64,000 nt of DNA. Source: Chitinivibrionia bacterium (GTDB lineage: Bacteria > Fibrobacterota > Chitinivibrionia > Chitinivibrionales > Chitinivibrionaceae). Below the pieces are notes generated by a model. That model saw nothing but the letters and a program-made list of their open reading frames with translations. It did not search any database and had not been told where the DNA came from. The stretch covers positions 1 through 64,000 of the forward strand of contig WRAZ01000009.1 of assembly GCA_009779925.1 (NCBI GenBank), given 5' to 3'. Made by a program: the position numbers and the translations under genes. Below, piece after piece: positions 24,169 through 32,600 of the stretch (positions are counted from its first letter, which is position 1; each line of letters starts with the position of its first letter).

Positions 24169-25223
24169 AAATGAAAACCACTACCATAATTTATATGGCG
24201 GACGATGTAAGACCAAAAGGGGGAATTGCCGATAGATTTCGCGCAATAATTACCTTGTATAAAATATCTAAAGATTGTGGCTTTCAATTTAAGATAAATT
24301 ACACGCAACCTTTTGATTTATCTGATTTTTTGCTACCTAATATTGTAGATTGGAAAATTTCAGAAAAAGAAATATCGCAAATAAAAAACAACAGCCGAAG
24401 TGTAAGTATATTCAATTTTGGAGGATGTATATATGCGCCATCGCTGTATTCGGACGTTTCTATACAATCTACAAGCGGAGATTTACAAAAAGACGTGCCG
24501 ATTATTAAAGAAGCGGCAAAAAATAACGACTATATTTTATTCTATACAAACGCATATTTTTACGGCGACAATTACTCGACTTTATTTAATGAATTGTTTG
24601 TTTTGACGCCAATATTACAAAGCGCAGTTGATTTACATCGAAAAAATATGAATGACAATTATTTATCTGCAACGTTTCGTTTTCAGCAGTTGCTTGGCGA
24701 TTTTGACGAACACGACGACGGTTTTCTGACATTGCCCGAAGAATTGCAAGAACCGTTCTTACAAAAAAACATTAAACACTTGATAAACATACATAAACGG
24801 AACAAAAAAGAAAAAATATTACTGTGTTCGGATAGCGAAAAATTTAGAAATGCTGCTGCAAAATATGATTTTGTTTATACGATAGACGGAAAAAGGCAGC
24901 ATTTGAATATTCCAAAAATGGACAAAAAATACGCATTGATTTCGTTTGTTGATTATTTCTTAATTTCATATTCAAAAAAATCGTTTCTTGTTGTCGATGA
25001 GATTAAAGGCGAAAAAGAAAAATACGAGATGTATAGAAGTGGCTTCCCGCTCTGGGCTTCGCGGCAAAGAAATGTTAAGTTTGTAATAAAAGACTATCGC
25101 GCTTCTTCAATAAAAATAACCATTAAAAACGTGATACCGCGATGGATAAAACATACGAGATTTTTTATGGCATTAACAAAAAAATGGGTGAAAATTAAGC
25201 AACAGTTAAAAAGTCTCTTTTAG
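24165..25223 (+). CDS. Possible glycosyltransferase of a polysaccharide cluster (fucosyltransferase-like N-terminus)
   Basis: 352 residues starting at GTG inside the flippase stop (or ATG two codons on). The N-terminus reads DDVRPKGGIADRFRAIITLY, then QFKINYTQPFDLSDFLLPN, a layout reminiscent of GT-B enzymes with a GGLADR-type loop such as NodZ/O-fucosyltransferases. Later segments KILLCSDSEKFRNAAAKYDF and ALISFVDYFLISYSKKSFLV also fit a donor-binding half. The C-terminus is strongly basic. Family assignment is tentative; the operon context supports glycan synthesis. The last 18 bases overlap the end of the convergent gene. Confidence 0.5.
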   Translation: MKMKTTTIIYMADDVRPKGGIADRFRAIITLYKISKDCGFQFKINYTQPFDLSDFLLPNIVDWKISEKEISQIKNNSRSVSIFNFGGCIYAPSLYSDVSIQSTSGDLQKDVPIIKEAAKNNDYILFYTNAYFYGDNYSTLFNELFVLTPILQSAVDLHRKNMNDNYLSATFRFQQLLGDFDEHDDGFLTLPEELQEPFLQKNIKHLINIHKRNKKEKILLCSDSEKFRNAAAKYDFVYTIDGKRQHLNIPKMDKKYALISFVDYFLISYSKKSFLVVDEIKGEKEKYEMYRSGFPLWASRQRNVKFVIKDYRASSIKITIKNVIPRWIKHTRFFMALTKKWVKIKQQLKSLF

Positions 25224-26228
25224 CACCGAACTGATTTTCTGTGAAGAATTATGCTTGGCGACGTATTCAAAGCATTTCTTTCCGACAGCATTGAGTTCGT
25301 TGAAGTCTCCGCTAAATCTGTCGTAAACTTCTTTAATTTGCTTTTTCAGAACGTCTTTATGTTCGTCGTTTTTATATTCGTACGCCCAAAATAAGCCTTT
25401 GTCTTCGATGTCGGACAATGTTCCGTTTAGGGTGCAAATTACGGATTTTGCGTAAGAAAACGCCAATATCGCACTTCCCGAATTTAGCGAGCAGATTGAG
25501 TCGTAGGGGAGAGCAAGCAAATGATGCTTTGAAATCAATTCTGCTATTTCGTCGTCGGGGATAAATCTGAAGTCCGTTGTTATTTTAGCGTTTCCGTTTA
25601 TTTTTTCGAGCAGGCATTTTTGCAGGTTTTTGTCGCAGGCGCCGCTTATAAACAATTCCAAATTCGGCAGATTTAATTCGCTCACCGCCTCTATCAGCAA
25701 ATCGACGTTTTTGTAGGGTCTTATAAGTCCGATGTGCAATAATTTTAGTTTGTCGCTTGGTAAATTTGTATGTTTTATGTCGCCGTAAACGCCTATATAA
25801 TTGGGGTGTGGTATATGTATTATTTTTTCGAGGATTTTTTCTGATGAATTTATTGCCTTTATTTCGTCGATGCTGATTTTTGAGTGAATTATGATTTTGT
25901 CGCAAAGCGCTATCTGAAGTTTCACGAAACGCATTGAGTTTTTACGATTCTTTTTTACGACTTGTTGCTTGTCGTGCATAGTCCAAATAATTTTTTTTCC
26001 GAAAAGTTTTAATAAAATCAGCACGAGTGCTCTTGCGAGAAGTTTTGACGTATATATTGAGTTTTCATAAAAATTCAGCGCAATAAATTCGCATTCTATT
26101 AAATTTTTCAGATTAAATTTGCATACCGAAAACCCGCTGTTTTCGTAAGCTGTTTTCATTAACGATATGTATTGATTAACCTGATAGTGATATGGTCGAA
26201 GCACAAGTTTGCGCAGTTTTTTTTTCAT
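25206..26228 (-). CDS. Family 4-like glycosyltransferase
   Basis: 340 residues. GT-B fold: an N-terminal half with KIIWTMHDKQQ and ALCDKIIIHSKIS, the linker IPHPNYIGVYG, and a C-terminal donor-binding half with LKLLHIGLIRPYKNVDLLIE, FRFIPDDEIAELISKHHLLA, LPYDS and LNSGSAILAFSYAKSVICT. The usual E-x7-E donor motif is loose (SGSAILAFSYAKS), so it belongs to a divergent branch. It probably adds a sugar in surface-glycan synthesis. Transcribed from its own motif at 26261, opposite to the flippase operon, with an 18-base 3' overlap of the convergent gene. Confidence 0.8.
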   Translation of the reverse strand: MKKKLRKLVLRPYHYQVNQYISLMKTAYENSGFSVCKFNLKNLIECEFIALNFYENSIYTSKLLARALVLILLKLFGKKIIWTMHDKQQVVKKNRKNSMRFVKLQIALCDKIIIHSKISIDEIKAINSSEKILEKIIHIPHPNYIGVYGDIKHTNLPSDKLKLLHIGLIRPYKNVDLLIEAVSELNLPNLELFISGACDKNLQKCLLEKINGNAKITTDFRFIPDDEIAELISKHHLLALPYDSICSLNSGSAILAFSYAKSVICTLNGTLSDIEDKGLFWAYEYKNDEHKDVLKKQIKEVYDRFSGDFNELNAVGKKCFEYVAKHNSSQKISSVLKETF

Positions 26229-26260
26229 AAATTAGTTCCTCTTCAGAGATATTGTCGGAA

Positions 26261-26277
26261 TAAAATACTATATTGCC
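26261..26277 (-). promoter_or_regulatory. Promoter-like motif of the minus-strand glycosyltransferase
   Basis: The minus strand reads GGCAATATAGTATTTTA, 32 bases before the start codon at 26228. Together with the + strand copy at 26334 it makes a divergent promoter region. Confidence 0.6.
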
Positions 26278-26333
26278 GCGAGAAAAGTTTGAAAATTATT
26301 GCGGTTTTTATTTTTCGTGTTCCTATTTTTGAA

Positions 26334-26351
26334 TGGCATATAGTATTTTTG
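26334..26351 (+). promoter_or_regulatory. Promoter-like motif of the family 2 glycosyltransferase
   Basis: TGGCATATAGTATTTTTG, 44 bases before the ATG at 26396; a strong match to the recurrent element. Confidence 0.6.
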
Positions 26352-26395
26352 ATAAAAAAACGAACGAAAAACAGTAATCCGAAAGATTGTGTTGA

Positions 26396-27142
26396 ATGGA
26401 TTGTCCGAAAATTTCGATAATTACGCCTGTTTTTAACGGCGCAAAAACTATTTCAGATACATTAGCATCTGTTTCAATGCAGTCATATAAAAACATTGAA
26501 CATATAATTGTCGATGGATTAAGCACAGATAAAACAATTGACATTGTAAAAAAGTATGAAAATAAAAATATGAAAATTATTTCGGAACCCGACAGCGGAG
26601 TGTATGATGCTCTGAATAAAGGCGTTAAACTTGCTTCGGGCGACATTATCGGTATCCTGCATTCGGACGATTTGTATGCCGATAAAGATGTCGTATCTAA
26701 AATATCCGAGCATTTTTCGGATATTTCTACAGACGGAGTTTATACCGATTTGGTTTATGTTCAAAAAAAAGATACAAATAAAATTTTCAGGCATTGGGAA
26801 AGTTGTGATTTTTGTCCCGACTTATTGAAAAAGGGATGGATGCCGCCTCACCCGACTGTGTTTTTGCGAAAATCAATATACGAAAAGCTCGGAGATTTTG
26901 ATACTTCCTATAAAATAGCGGCAGATTATGATTTTATGTTGCGAATATTTTCTACCGGCGCCAATCTTAAATATTTACATTTTATTTCTTATAAAATGCG
27001 AGCGGGCGGAATGACAAATCGAAGCATTTCTAATATTATTTGCAAAAGCAGAGAGAATTTAAGAACGTTCAAAAAATACAATATCGGAAGTTTCAGCGCA
27101 TTGTTTTATAAAAATTTCTCAAAAGTTGAGCAGTTTTTTTGA
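26396..27142 (+). CDS. Family 2 glycosyltransferase
   Basis: 248 residues, no signal peptide. Typical GT2 sequence: KISIITPVFNGAKTISDTLA, SVSMQSYKNIEHIIVDGLST, ISEPDSGVYDALNKGVKLAS, GDIIGILHSDD (metal-binding HSDD), HPTVFLRKSIYEKLGDFD and KIAADYDFMLRIF. This subgroup (GVYDALNKG) is common in capsule and O-antigen clusters. It forms a single-gene unit with its own promoter-like motif and ends 19 bases from the convergent GT4 gene. Sugar specificity unknown. Confidence 0.92.
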   Translation: MDCPKISIITPVFNGAKTISDTLASVSMQSYKNIEHIIVDGLSTDKTIDIVKKYENKNMKIISEPDSGVYDALNKGVKLASGDIIGILHSDDLYADKDVVSKISEHFSDISTDGVYTDLVYVQKKDTNKIFRHWESCDFCPDLLKKGWMPPHPTVFLRKSIYEKLGDFDTSYKIAADYDFMLRIFSTGANLKYLHFISYKMRAGGMTNRSISNIICKSRENLRTFKKYNIGSFSALFYKNFSKVEQFF

Positions 27143-27161
27143 GGAAATGCGAGCGGTTATC

Positions 27162-28205
27162 TTACAAATATTTCCTGTAAATTTCGCTGTATTTCTCGGC
27201 GACTTTTTCCCATAAAAAGTTATTCAGAATAAATTCTTTCATCTTTTTTTGCTCGTTGCCGTTGCGGTTTAGCGCGGTTGTTATTCCGTCGGCAATGGAA
27301 TTTACGGAATATGGGTCTATGTAAATTGCATTTTCGCAAAAATAATCTTTGGTGCCGCCTACGGCTGTTGTTATGACTTCGGCGCCCGCCAAAGCCGCTT
27401 CCATACTTGCAAGTCCGGGTGTTTCGAGCCACGAGGGGAGCGCAAAAACCTTTGCCGCCGCGTATGCGCTTGCAAGCATCGGGTCTTCGTGATCCATCAT
27501 TCCTATGTATTTTATCTGCGGATATTTCTCCAATTCGGTTTTGCACTGTTTTCCGTAATCGCTTTCGGTGTGAAACGAGCCGATAATATACGACGGATGG
27601 TCGATTTTTCCGAGCGCTTTTATGAGATTTAGTCCGTTTTTGCGTTCGGGTCCGAGCATTGTGACCGACAGAATTATGTTGTCGTCGCCGTATTTTTTCT
27701 TGAATAAATCGGGGGTTGCGCTTGCGAATTTTTTGTCCACGCCGTTTGGAACGACCGTTATTTTGTTGTCGGGGATTTTGAATAATTGCTGAATTTGTTG
27801 TAATTCTGCGCTTGTATTTGGCATTACCAAGTCGGCGTTTTTCATAATTGCGCAATCGTAATCGAAAACCGAATTTGTTCCTTTATCAAAACGCGAAATA
27901 AATTTTGTAATTGTGCGAATACCTGCAATTTTCCACGCAGGATGGCGGGTGTAAAAAATAGACGAAAGTAGCTGCGGAATATTTCTTTGGTAAAGCGTGC
28001 GCGAAAGGTCGAATAATTCAAAAGCCGACGAAAAAAGATGAAACGCCCCGACTTCTTGCGGTTTTAAAGTCTCCCAAGTGTTATATATTTCGACGGGCAA
28101 CCCGATTTCGCGGCAAGCCGACAGCGTCTTTTTAGCCTGCGTGGCAAGTCCCCCGCAAACAATCCCCGAAGAGTTGATATTAGCTAAATATATTTTTTTC
28201 GCCAT
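27162..28205 (-). CDS. Family 4 glycosyltransferase
   Basis: 347 residues. GT-B/GT4 features: an acceptor half starting KKIYLANINSSGIVCGGLAT, a linker VVPNGVDKKFA, and a donor half with ILSVTMLGPERKNGLNLIKA, YIGMMDHEDPMLASAYAAAK and the E-x7-E region ETPGLASMEAALAGAE followed by VGGTKDYF. The catalytic-side Glu residues are present. Probable cytoplasmic sugar transferase for surface glycans. It is the third gene of a minus-strand operon whose first two genes encode small membrane proteins; the gap to the previous stop is 9 bases and no clear ribosome site is seen, suggesting coupling. Confidence 0.9.
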   Translation of the reverse strand: MAKKIYLANINSSGIVCGGLATQAKKTLSACREIGLPVEIYNTWETLKPQEVGAFHLFSSAFELFDLSRTLYQRNIPQLLSSIFYTRHPAWKIAGIRTITKFISRFDKGTNSVFDYDCAIMKNADLVMPNTSAELQQIQQLFKIPDNKITVVPNGVDKKFASATPDLFKKKYGDDNIILSVTMLGPERKNGLNLIKALGKIDHPSYIIGSFHTESDYGKQCKTELEKYPQIKYIGMMDHEDPMLASAYAAAKVFALPSWLETPGLASMEAALAGAEVITTAVGGTKDYFCENAIYIDPYSVNSIADGITTALNRNGNEQKKMKEFILNNFLWEKVAEKYSEIYRKYL

Positions 28206-28214
28206 TTGATTTTT

Positions 28215-28391
28215 CTACGCTGTTTGCAGTCCGCCGCTGTTTGCTAAATGCTTTGCTTCGATAATTTTGTCAAGTTTAGGCGCTATCAGGATACCTAAAA
28301 ATCCCATAGTTGTAAGCACAATAAGAACAGCAAACGCCCCCGACCACATTCCCGTTGTCATAGACGCCCACATCTCCGAAAAAAATTCCAT
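28215..28391 (-). CDS. Small single-pass membrane protein
   Basis: 58 residues, preceded by a perfect AGGAGGT six bases before the ATG; the site is formed by the last two codons and stop of the previous small gene. Residues 1-14 are amphipathic (MEFFSEMWASMTTG), residues ~15-38 are one hydrophobic helix (FAVLIVLTTMGFLGILIAP), and the tail is charged. No family recognised. The strong ribosome site, tight spacing and shared direction with the next gene support a real gene. It may be a partner of the two-helix protein encoded just upstream. Confidence 0.65.
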   Translation of the reverse strand: MEFFSEMWASMTTGMWSGAFAVLIVLTTMGFLGILIAPKLDKIIEAKHLANSGGLQTA

Positions 28392-28394
28392 AAA

Positions 28395-28613
28395 TTACCT
28401 CCTGATTGAATTCGATAAAAATCTAAAAAATACACCCAAAACCGCAAAAAAAGCAAAGAAAATAATTCCGATGCGAAAATCTGCGTCTGAAATCGTGTAA
28501 TTAAACATACTGGGAAAAACCCTGCCTGCAATTACACCCGCGCCTATAAACCCTGTAGCACCATAAAAAAACAGCGCAAGGTCATTAAAAAACACACTGC
28601 TAAAACTCTTCAT
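28395..28613 (-). CDS. Small two-helix membrane protein
   Basis: 72 residues from the ATG at 28613 (an ATG three codons earlier is also possible; GGAG lies 12 or 3 bases ahead). Two hydrophobic helices: residues ~12-35 (ALFFYGATGFIGAGVIAGRV) and ~48-66 (IGIIFFAFFAVLGVFFRFL). A longer frame to 28733 would cover the promoter-like motif at 28660 and was not used. Its stop lies inside the next gene's ribosome site, so the two small proteins are made together. No family recognised. Confidence 0.55.
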   Translation of the reverse strand: MKSFSSVFFNDLALFFYGATGFIGAGVIAGRVFPSMFNYTISDADFRIGIIFFAFFAVLGVFFRFLSNSIRR

Positions 28614-28659
28614 ATAAATCATCTTCTCCGTTGTTTCCGTTATCAGTCCTCCCTGAAAC

Positions 28660-28679
28660 CATAAAATACCTTTTCTCCA
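28660..28679 (-). promoter_or_regulatory. Promoter-like motif of the small-membrane-protein operon
   Basis: The minus strand reads GGAGAAAAGGTATTTTATGG, 46 bases before the start at 28613. It keeps the GTATTTTA core but not the GGCAAA part. Confidence 0.4.
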
Positions 28680-28753
28680 AAATAAATAACGGAAAAAGAA
28701 TGTTTTTTTGCTAAAAAGCACTATAATCATCATTTCTTTAATCTTTACTTTTT

Positions 28754-28770
28754 CGCAAATATTATTTTAC
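28754..28770 (+). promoter_or_regulatory. Promoter-like motif of the second toxin-antitoxin pair
   Basis: CGCAAATATTATTTTAC, 9 bases before the AAGGAGG ribosome site of the antitoxin gene; a good match to the recurrent element. Confidence 0.55.
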
Positions 28771-28790
28771 TGTTTAAAAAGGAGGTGGTT

Positions 28791-29060
28791 TTGGTAGCAG
28801 TATTGGAAACAGAGAATAAAAATAACTTACAGCTTGTAATAAAAGTAGCAAGACAATTAGGCATAGTTGTCCGCCGTCAAAGAAAAAGACTTGCCGTAAA
28901 CTACAAAAACCCAAGTCCGAGTAATGACCCTTGGTGGGATATTCCCGAAAATTATTCGGAGGTCGTAAAAAGGGTTAATGCGTTGGAAAACGGAACTGCA
29001 AAACACGTACCTCTTGATGACAGCGAATTACAAGCGATTTTTGCAAGGTGCCGCGCATAA
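28791..29060 (+). CDS. Antitoxin of a YoeB-type module (type not assigned)
   Basis: 89 residues from a TTG five bases after AAGGAGG; an in-frame GTG at 28785 lies inside that site and is less likely. The N-terminal part (LQLVIKVARQLGIVVRRQRK) looks like a short beta strand and helix, and the C-terminal end KHVPLDDSELQAIFARCRA is typical of toxin-binding tails. The first antitoxin of the window (Phd-type) is not similar, so the two modules pair different antitoxins with related toxins. The stop and toxin ATG share one base (TAATG). Expected to repress its own operon and neutralise the toxin. Confidence 0.7.
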   Translation: MVAVLETENKNNLQLVIKVARQLGIVVRRQRKRLAVNYKNPSPSNDPWWDIPENYSEVVKRVNALENGTAKHVPLDDSELQAIFARCRA

Positions 29061-29332
29061 TGAAATACATTGTATTGCTTGACGAAAAAGCAAAAAAAGA
29101 TATTGCTGAACACGAAAGAAGCGGAAATAAAGCAATCGTAAGAAAAATAGAAAGTTTGTTATCGGAATTACAAATCCACCCCGAAAGCGGAACAGGAAAA
29201 CCGGAACGCTTGAAATTTAACAAATCCGGCTTGTGGTCTCGCAGGATAAGCGGAGAGCATCGGCTTATTTATGCTATTGAAGCAAATATAATAAGCATAA
29301 TAGTTGTTTCGGCAAAAGGGCATTACGAATAA
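29060..29332 (+). CDS. YoeB/Txe-type toxin
   Basis: 90 residues from the ATG that shares a base with the antitoxin stop. Clear family features: a basic N-terminal helix (DEKAKKDIAEHERSGNKAIV), ESGTGKPERLKF, GLWSRRISGEHRLIYAI and the terminal KGHYE. These include the Arg/Glu/His-Tyr positions used for ribosome-dependent mRNA cleavage, so it looks active. It is the last gene before the 320-base leader of the giant surface-protein gene. Confidence 0.9.
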   Translation: MKYIVLLDEKAKKDIAEHERSGNKAIVRKIESLLSELQIHPESGTGKPERLKFNKSGLWSRRISGEHRLIYAIEANIISIIVVSAKGHYE

Positions 29333-29535
29333 CATAAACAAAAAATCAACGCTTCTGTAGAAAATAATCCCCCAAAACCCCCACAAAACACTCCCCAAGA
29401 CGGACTTTCGTCGCCTCTTCCGCAAAAACCCGCGAAGTTTTACGCGCGCCCGTTCTTTTGGCAGGCAATAATTGCCGAAAACACGGAAAAAATTTCTTAA
29501 TTTCATTAAAAAATACTTAAAATCTTATTTTCCTC

Positions 29536-29563
29536 TTGATTTTTTCAGGATATAACCTATATT
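29536..29563 (+). promoter_or_regulatory. Sigma-70-like promoter of the giant gene
   Basis: TTGATT, a 16-base spacer and TATATT, about 92 bases upstream of the start codon. Unlike most genes in the window it does not use the GGCAAATAGTATTTT element, suggesting different regulation. Confidence 0.5.
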
Positions 29564-29594
29564 ATGTACGAGGGTTGACGGGGTTTTAAGAGGT

Positions 29595-29612
29595 TTTGCA
29601 GTTTTCTGCAAA
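29595..29612 (+). other. Leader hairpin before the giant gene
   Basis: TTTGCAG and CTGCAAA form a perfect 7-pair stem around TTTT, 42 bases before the ATG. It could affect mRNA stability or bind a regulator; no T-run follows, so it is not a terminator. Confidence 0.45.
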
Positions 29613-29654
29613 TGGTGTTTTGGCGGCTCTAACCTTAGGAAAGTGGGCATTGTA

Positions 29655-32600
29655 ATGAAAAAACTCGGTTTGAAATTACACACGTTCTTATTAACGCTTG
29701 TCATTTTGGCAGGTGTCTTTCCTGTATTCGGGCAGTTTCCAGCGGTTCCTGCCAATGCAGTTCCGTGGGGAACAGGTGCTAGTCCTTCTTCTTCCGCTCC
29801 TTGGATAATAATGACTGCAGACCAATTAAATCAAGTGCGAAATCATACAAGTGGGCATTTTGTGCTTGGGGCTAACATAAATCTTGCTACTACTCATAAT
29901 CCTTGGACGCCAATTCCTACATTTACAGGTACGTTTAACGGCAACGGTCATATTGTCCATAATGTTAATATTATAGGTGATAGACAGATAGGCTTTTTTG
30001 GTATTTTAGGTAATGGTGGAAGAGTAGAAAATCTTGGGCTTAATAATGTTGCTGTTAGTGGGAATTCTGAGCTCGGTGGATTAGTTGGAGATGCTTTGGG
30101 TGGGGCTCATATTGTAGGATGTTTTATTACAAATGGAAATATAATAGGTAGTACTTGGGCTGGTGGATTGGTTGGGAATAACGCAGGCTCAATTAATAAT
30201 AGTTTTTTTGAGGGAGCAGTTAGAAGTATAGGTGGTGCGGGCGATTGGGTGTCGGGCATTGGCGGATTGGTAGGACAAAGTGCGGGACCAATTCTTAATA
30301 GTTACGCCAATGCAACGGTGACTTTAAGCCCCGGCTCAACTTTGCATGTAGGTGTAGGTGATATGGGCGGATTAATAGGAAATAGCGTTGGTGGTACAGT
30401 TACTCATAGTTATCATAATAGTGCCAATTTGGCTGGCGGGACTGGGGAATTTAGGGCAGATGCTGATATGCGAAACTTGCCTAACAGTAGTTTCCCTAAT
30501 TGGGATTTTGCTCTTGACAATCCAGATGCTTGGGCAAGAAATTCGGGAATAAATGATGGCTTTCCGTTTTTACAAATATTTGGAATAAGAGGAAATTTGC
30601 CTTGCGGACACGTTTGGGGAGAGTGGGGAGCTCCTGTGCATACTCCTGCTACTTGTACTGCTCCGGGGGGTAATGTCAGTGCGAGATATTGTACATTAGT
30701 AAATTGCGGAACAACTCCCAGGGGAAGGCAGACAGAAGTGGTTGGTGCGCCTCTTCTACAGCTTCCTCCGACATCTGTAGCCAGACCGACTTTTGCGGCA
30801 AATCAGACGTTTCCTTTTGGTAGCTCTCATACGGTGGAGATAACTCATAATCAGCCGAATTGGGAATATCATTATGCGGTAAGCGGAACTACAACCTCAA
30901 GTGCGGTGGGAGCTCATACTACTACAATTTCTTTGACCTCTCCTATGGCTGTCCCTGATTGTCGCCAGTGGGACGGTGGTGGAACAGGCGATATTACAAT
31001 TACTTGGGAAATAACGCGAGCAACAGGTTCGGGAACTGTCAGTGTTGCAGGTTGGACTTTTGGTGATGTGCTTGATAATATTCAAACTCGTCCGCAAGTA
31101 GCCGGAACGCCGCAGAGTTATACAGGAACTCCCGTAATTACATTCAGAAGAGTTGGGACTACCGAATGGTTGCCGTGGAATGCCACTAATATAAGTACTA
31201 CAACTGCCGCAGGTGATTATGAAGTTCGCGCGGTTTTTCCGCAAACTACAAATCATAACTCACACGAAGCGATGAATACCTTTACTATCGCCCGCAAAGA
31301 AATCGCTCCTCCGACGGCTAATACGGGACTTATTTTTAATAACGCTGTGCAAACGGGTGTTAATACAGGTACAGAATTTTCTCTTACAGGAAATACGGCA
31401 ACAAATGCAGGTAATCATAGCGCTACAGCTACTTTGGACGCTAACCATCAGTGGAACAGTGGCGATAATCGTACGCAGGCGCGGAACATACCGTGGAGCA
31501 TTGCGACGCGAGAACTTACGGTTACGGCGAGTAGCCATAACATACAATTCGGTGCGGCTCTTCCTAATAATTTCACTGTTGAAATTACGGGATTTGCAAC
31601 GGGGCATAATATTGACAATATAGGTCTGACAGGACACCCTTTGTTGCAGACGGTGTTTACTACTGCAAATACTGTTGGTGGCTTGGCGTATTCAGCGGGT
31701 AGTCCAGTGGGAACTTATAATATAACTCCGAATGTATCAGACTTGGCGGCTACTAACTATAGGTTTACTCCCGCAAACGGAACGTTGACGGTTTCCGCCA
31801 GACCTATAAACGACGCTTCTGTGGCCATTGCCATAAATGTTTCAAGTACGCATACTTACACAGGCGTTGCTCTAACGCCGACTTATACCGTTACGGCAAC
31901 CATAGACGGAACGCAGAGAACGTTGGAGCGGAATACGGATTTTACTTCGGCTTATACTAATAATACAGCTGCGGGAAATGCAACCATAACAATTACGGGA
32001 ATTGGGAATTATGCAGGCGGAGAAAGAACTCAAACATTTAATATTGCTCGACGTCCTTTGACTATCAGCGGTTTTAATATTACCAAGCAATTTGACGGAT
32101 TAAACACGATTGTAGGAGGATTTGGTACGCTTGTATTTACAGTCGGAGGTGAAAACGGGCTTCAAAACAGTGAAACGGCAAATGTCGCTTCTACAGTGGT
32201 TACAGCAACATACGGCGGAAATCTTGTTAACCCTGCACATCCGATTACTTTCAGCGGCAATTTTACAATGACGGGTGGTACTGCAAATTCAGCAAACTAT
32301 ATAATTACACAACCGACGGGTATAACGGGAGCGATTACTCTTTTTGCGCCGAATGCGCCACCTGTGCCAAGACATAGCTCGAGCAGTACGCCGCACCATA
32401 TTTCCGATAATCCCAATTCAATTACGATTATTGTGCCGTTAAACGCGCCCCACACAGCAACGCCTATGTCGCTTGTTCTTGAATACGGTATTAGCAATTC
32501 TGCTGCTACTCCTCCGACAAGTTGGCAAGACGGATTGACTTTTGACGGCTTAGCGCCTAATACCGAATATTTCTTCTTTGCGCGATATAAAGCGAACACT

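Larger units (their letters stand above)
29333..29654 (+). other. Non-coding leader region of the giant gene
   Basis: About 320 bases without a plausible gene. It begins with C-rich runs (CCCCC spacing with AAAAC), continues A/T-rich around 29490-29535, and then holds a promoter (29536-29563) and a hairpin (29595-29612). The roughly 85-base untranslated leader implied by the promoter is long compared with other genes here. Confidence 0.55.

Noticed and set aside
25501-25520. GTAGGGGAGAGC within the minus-strand GT4 gene
   Set aside because: Lacks the palindrome and the CCCCTAC partner.
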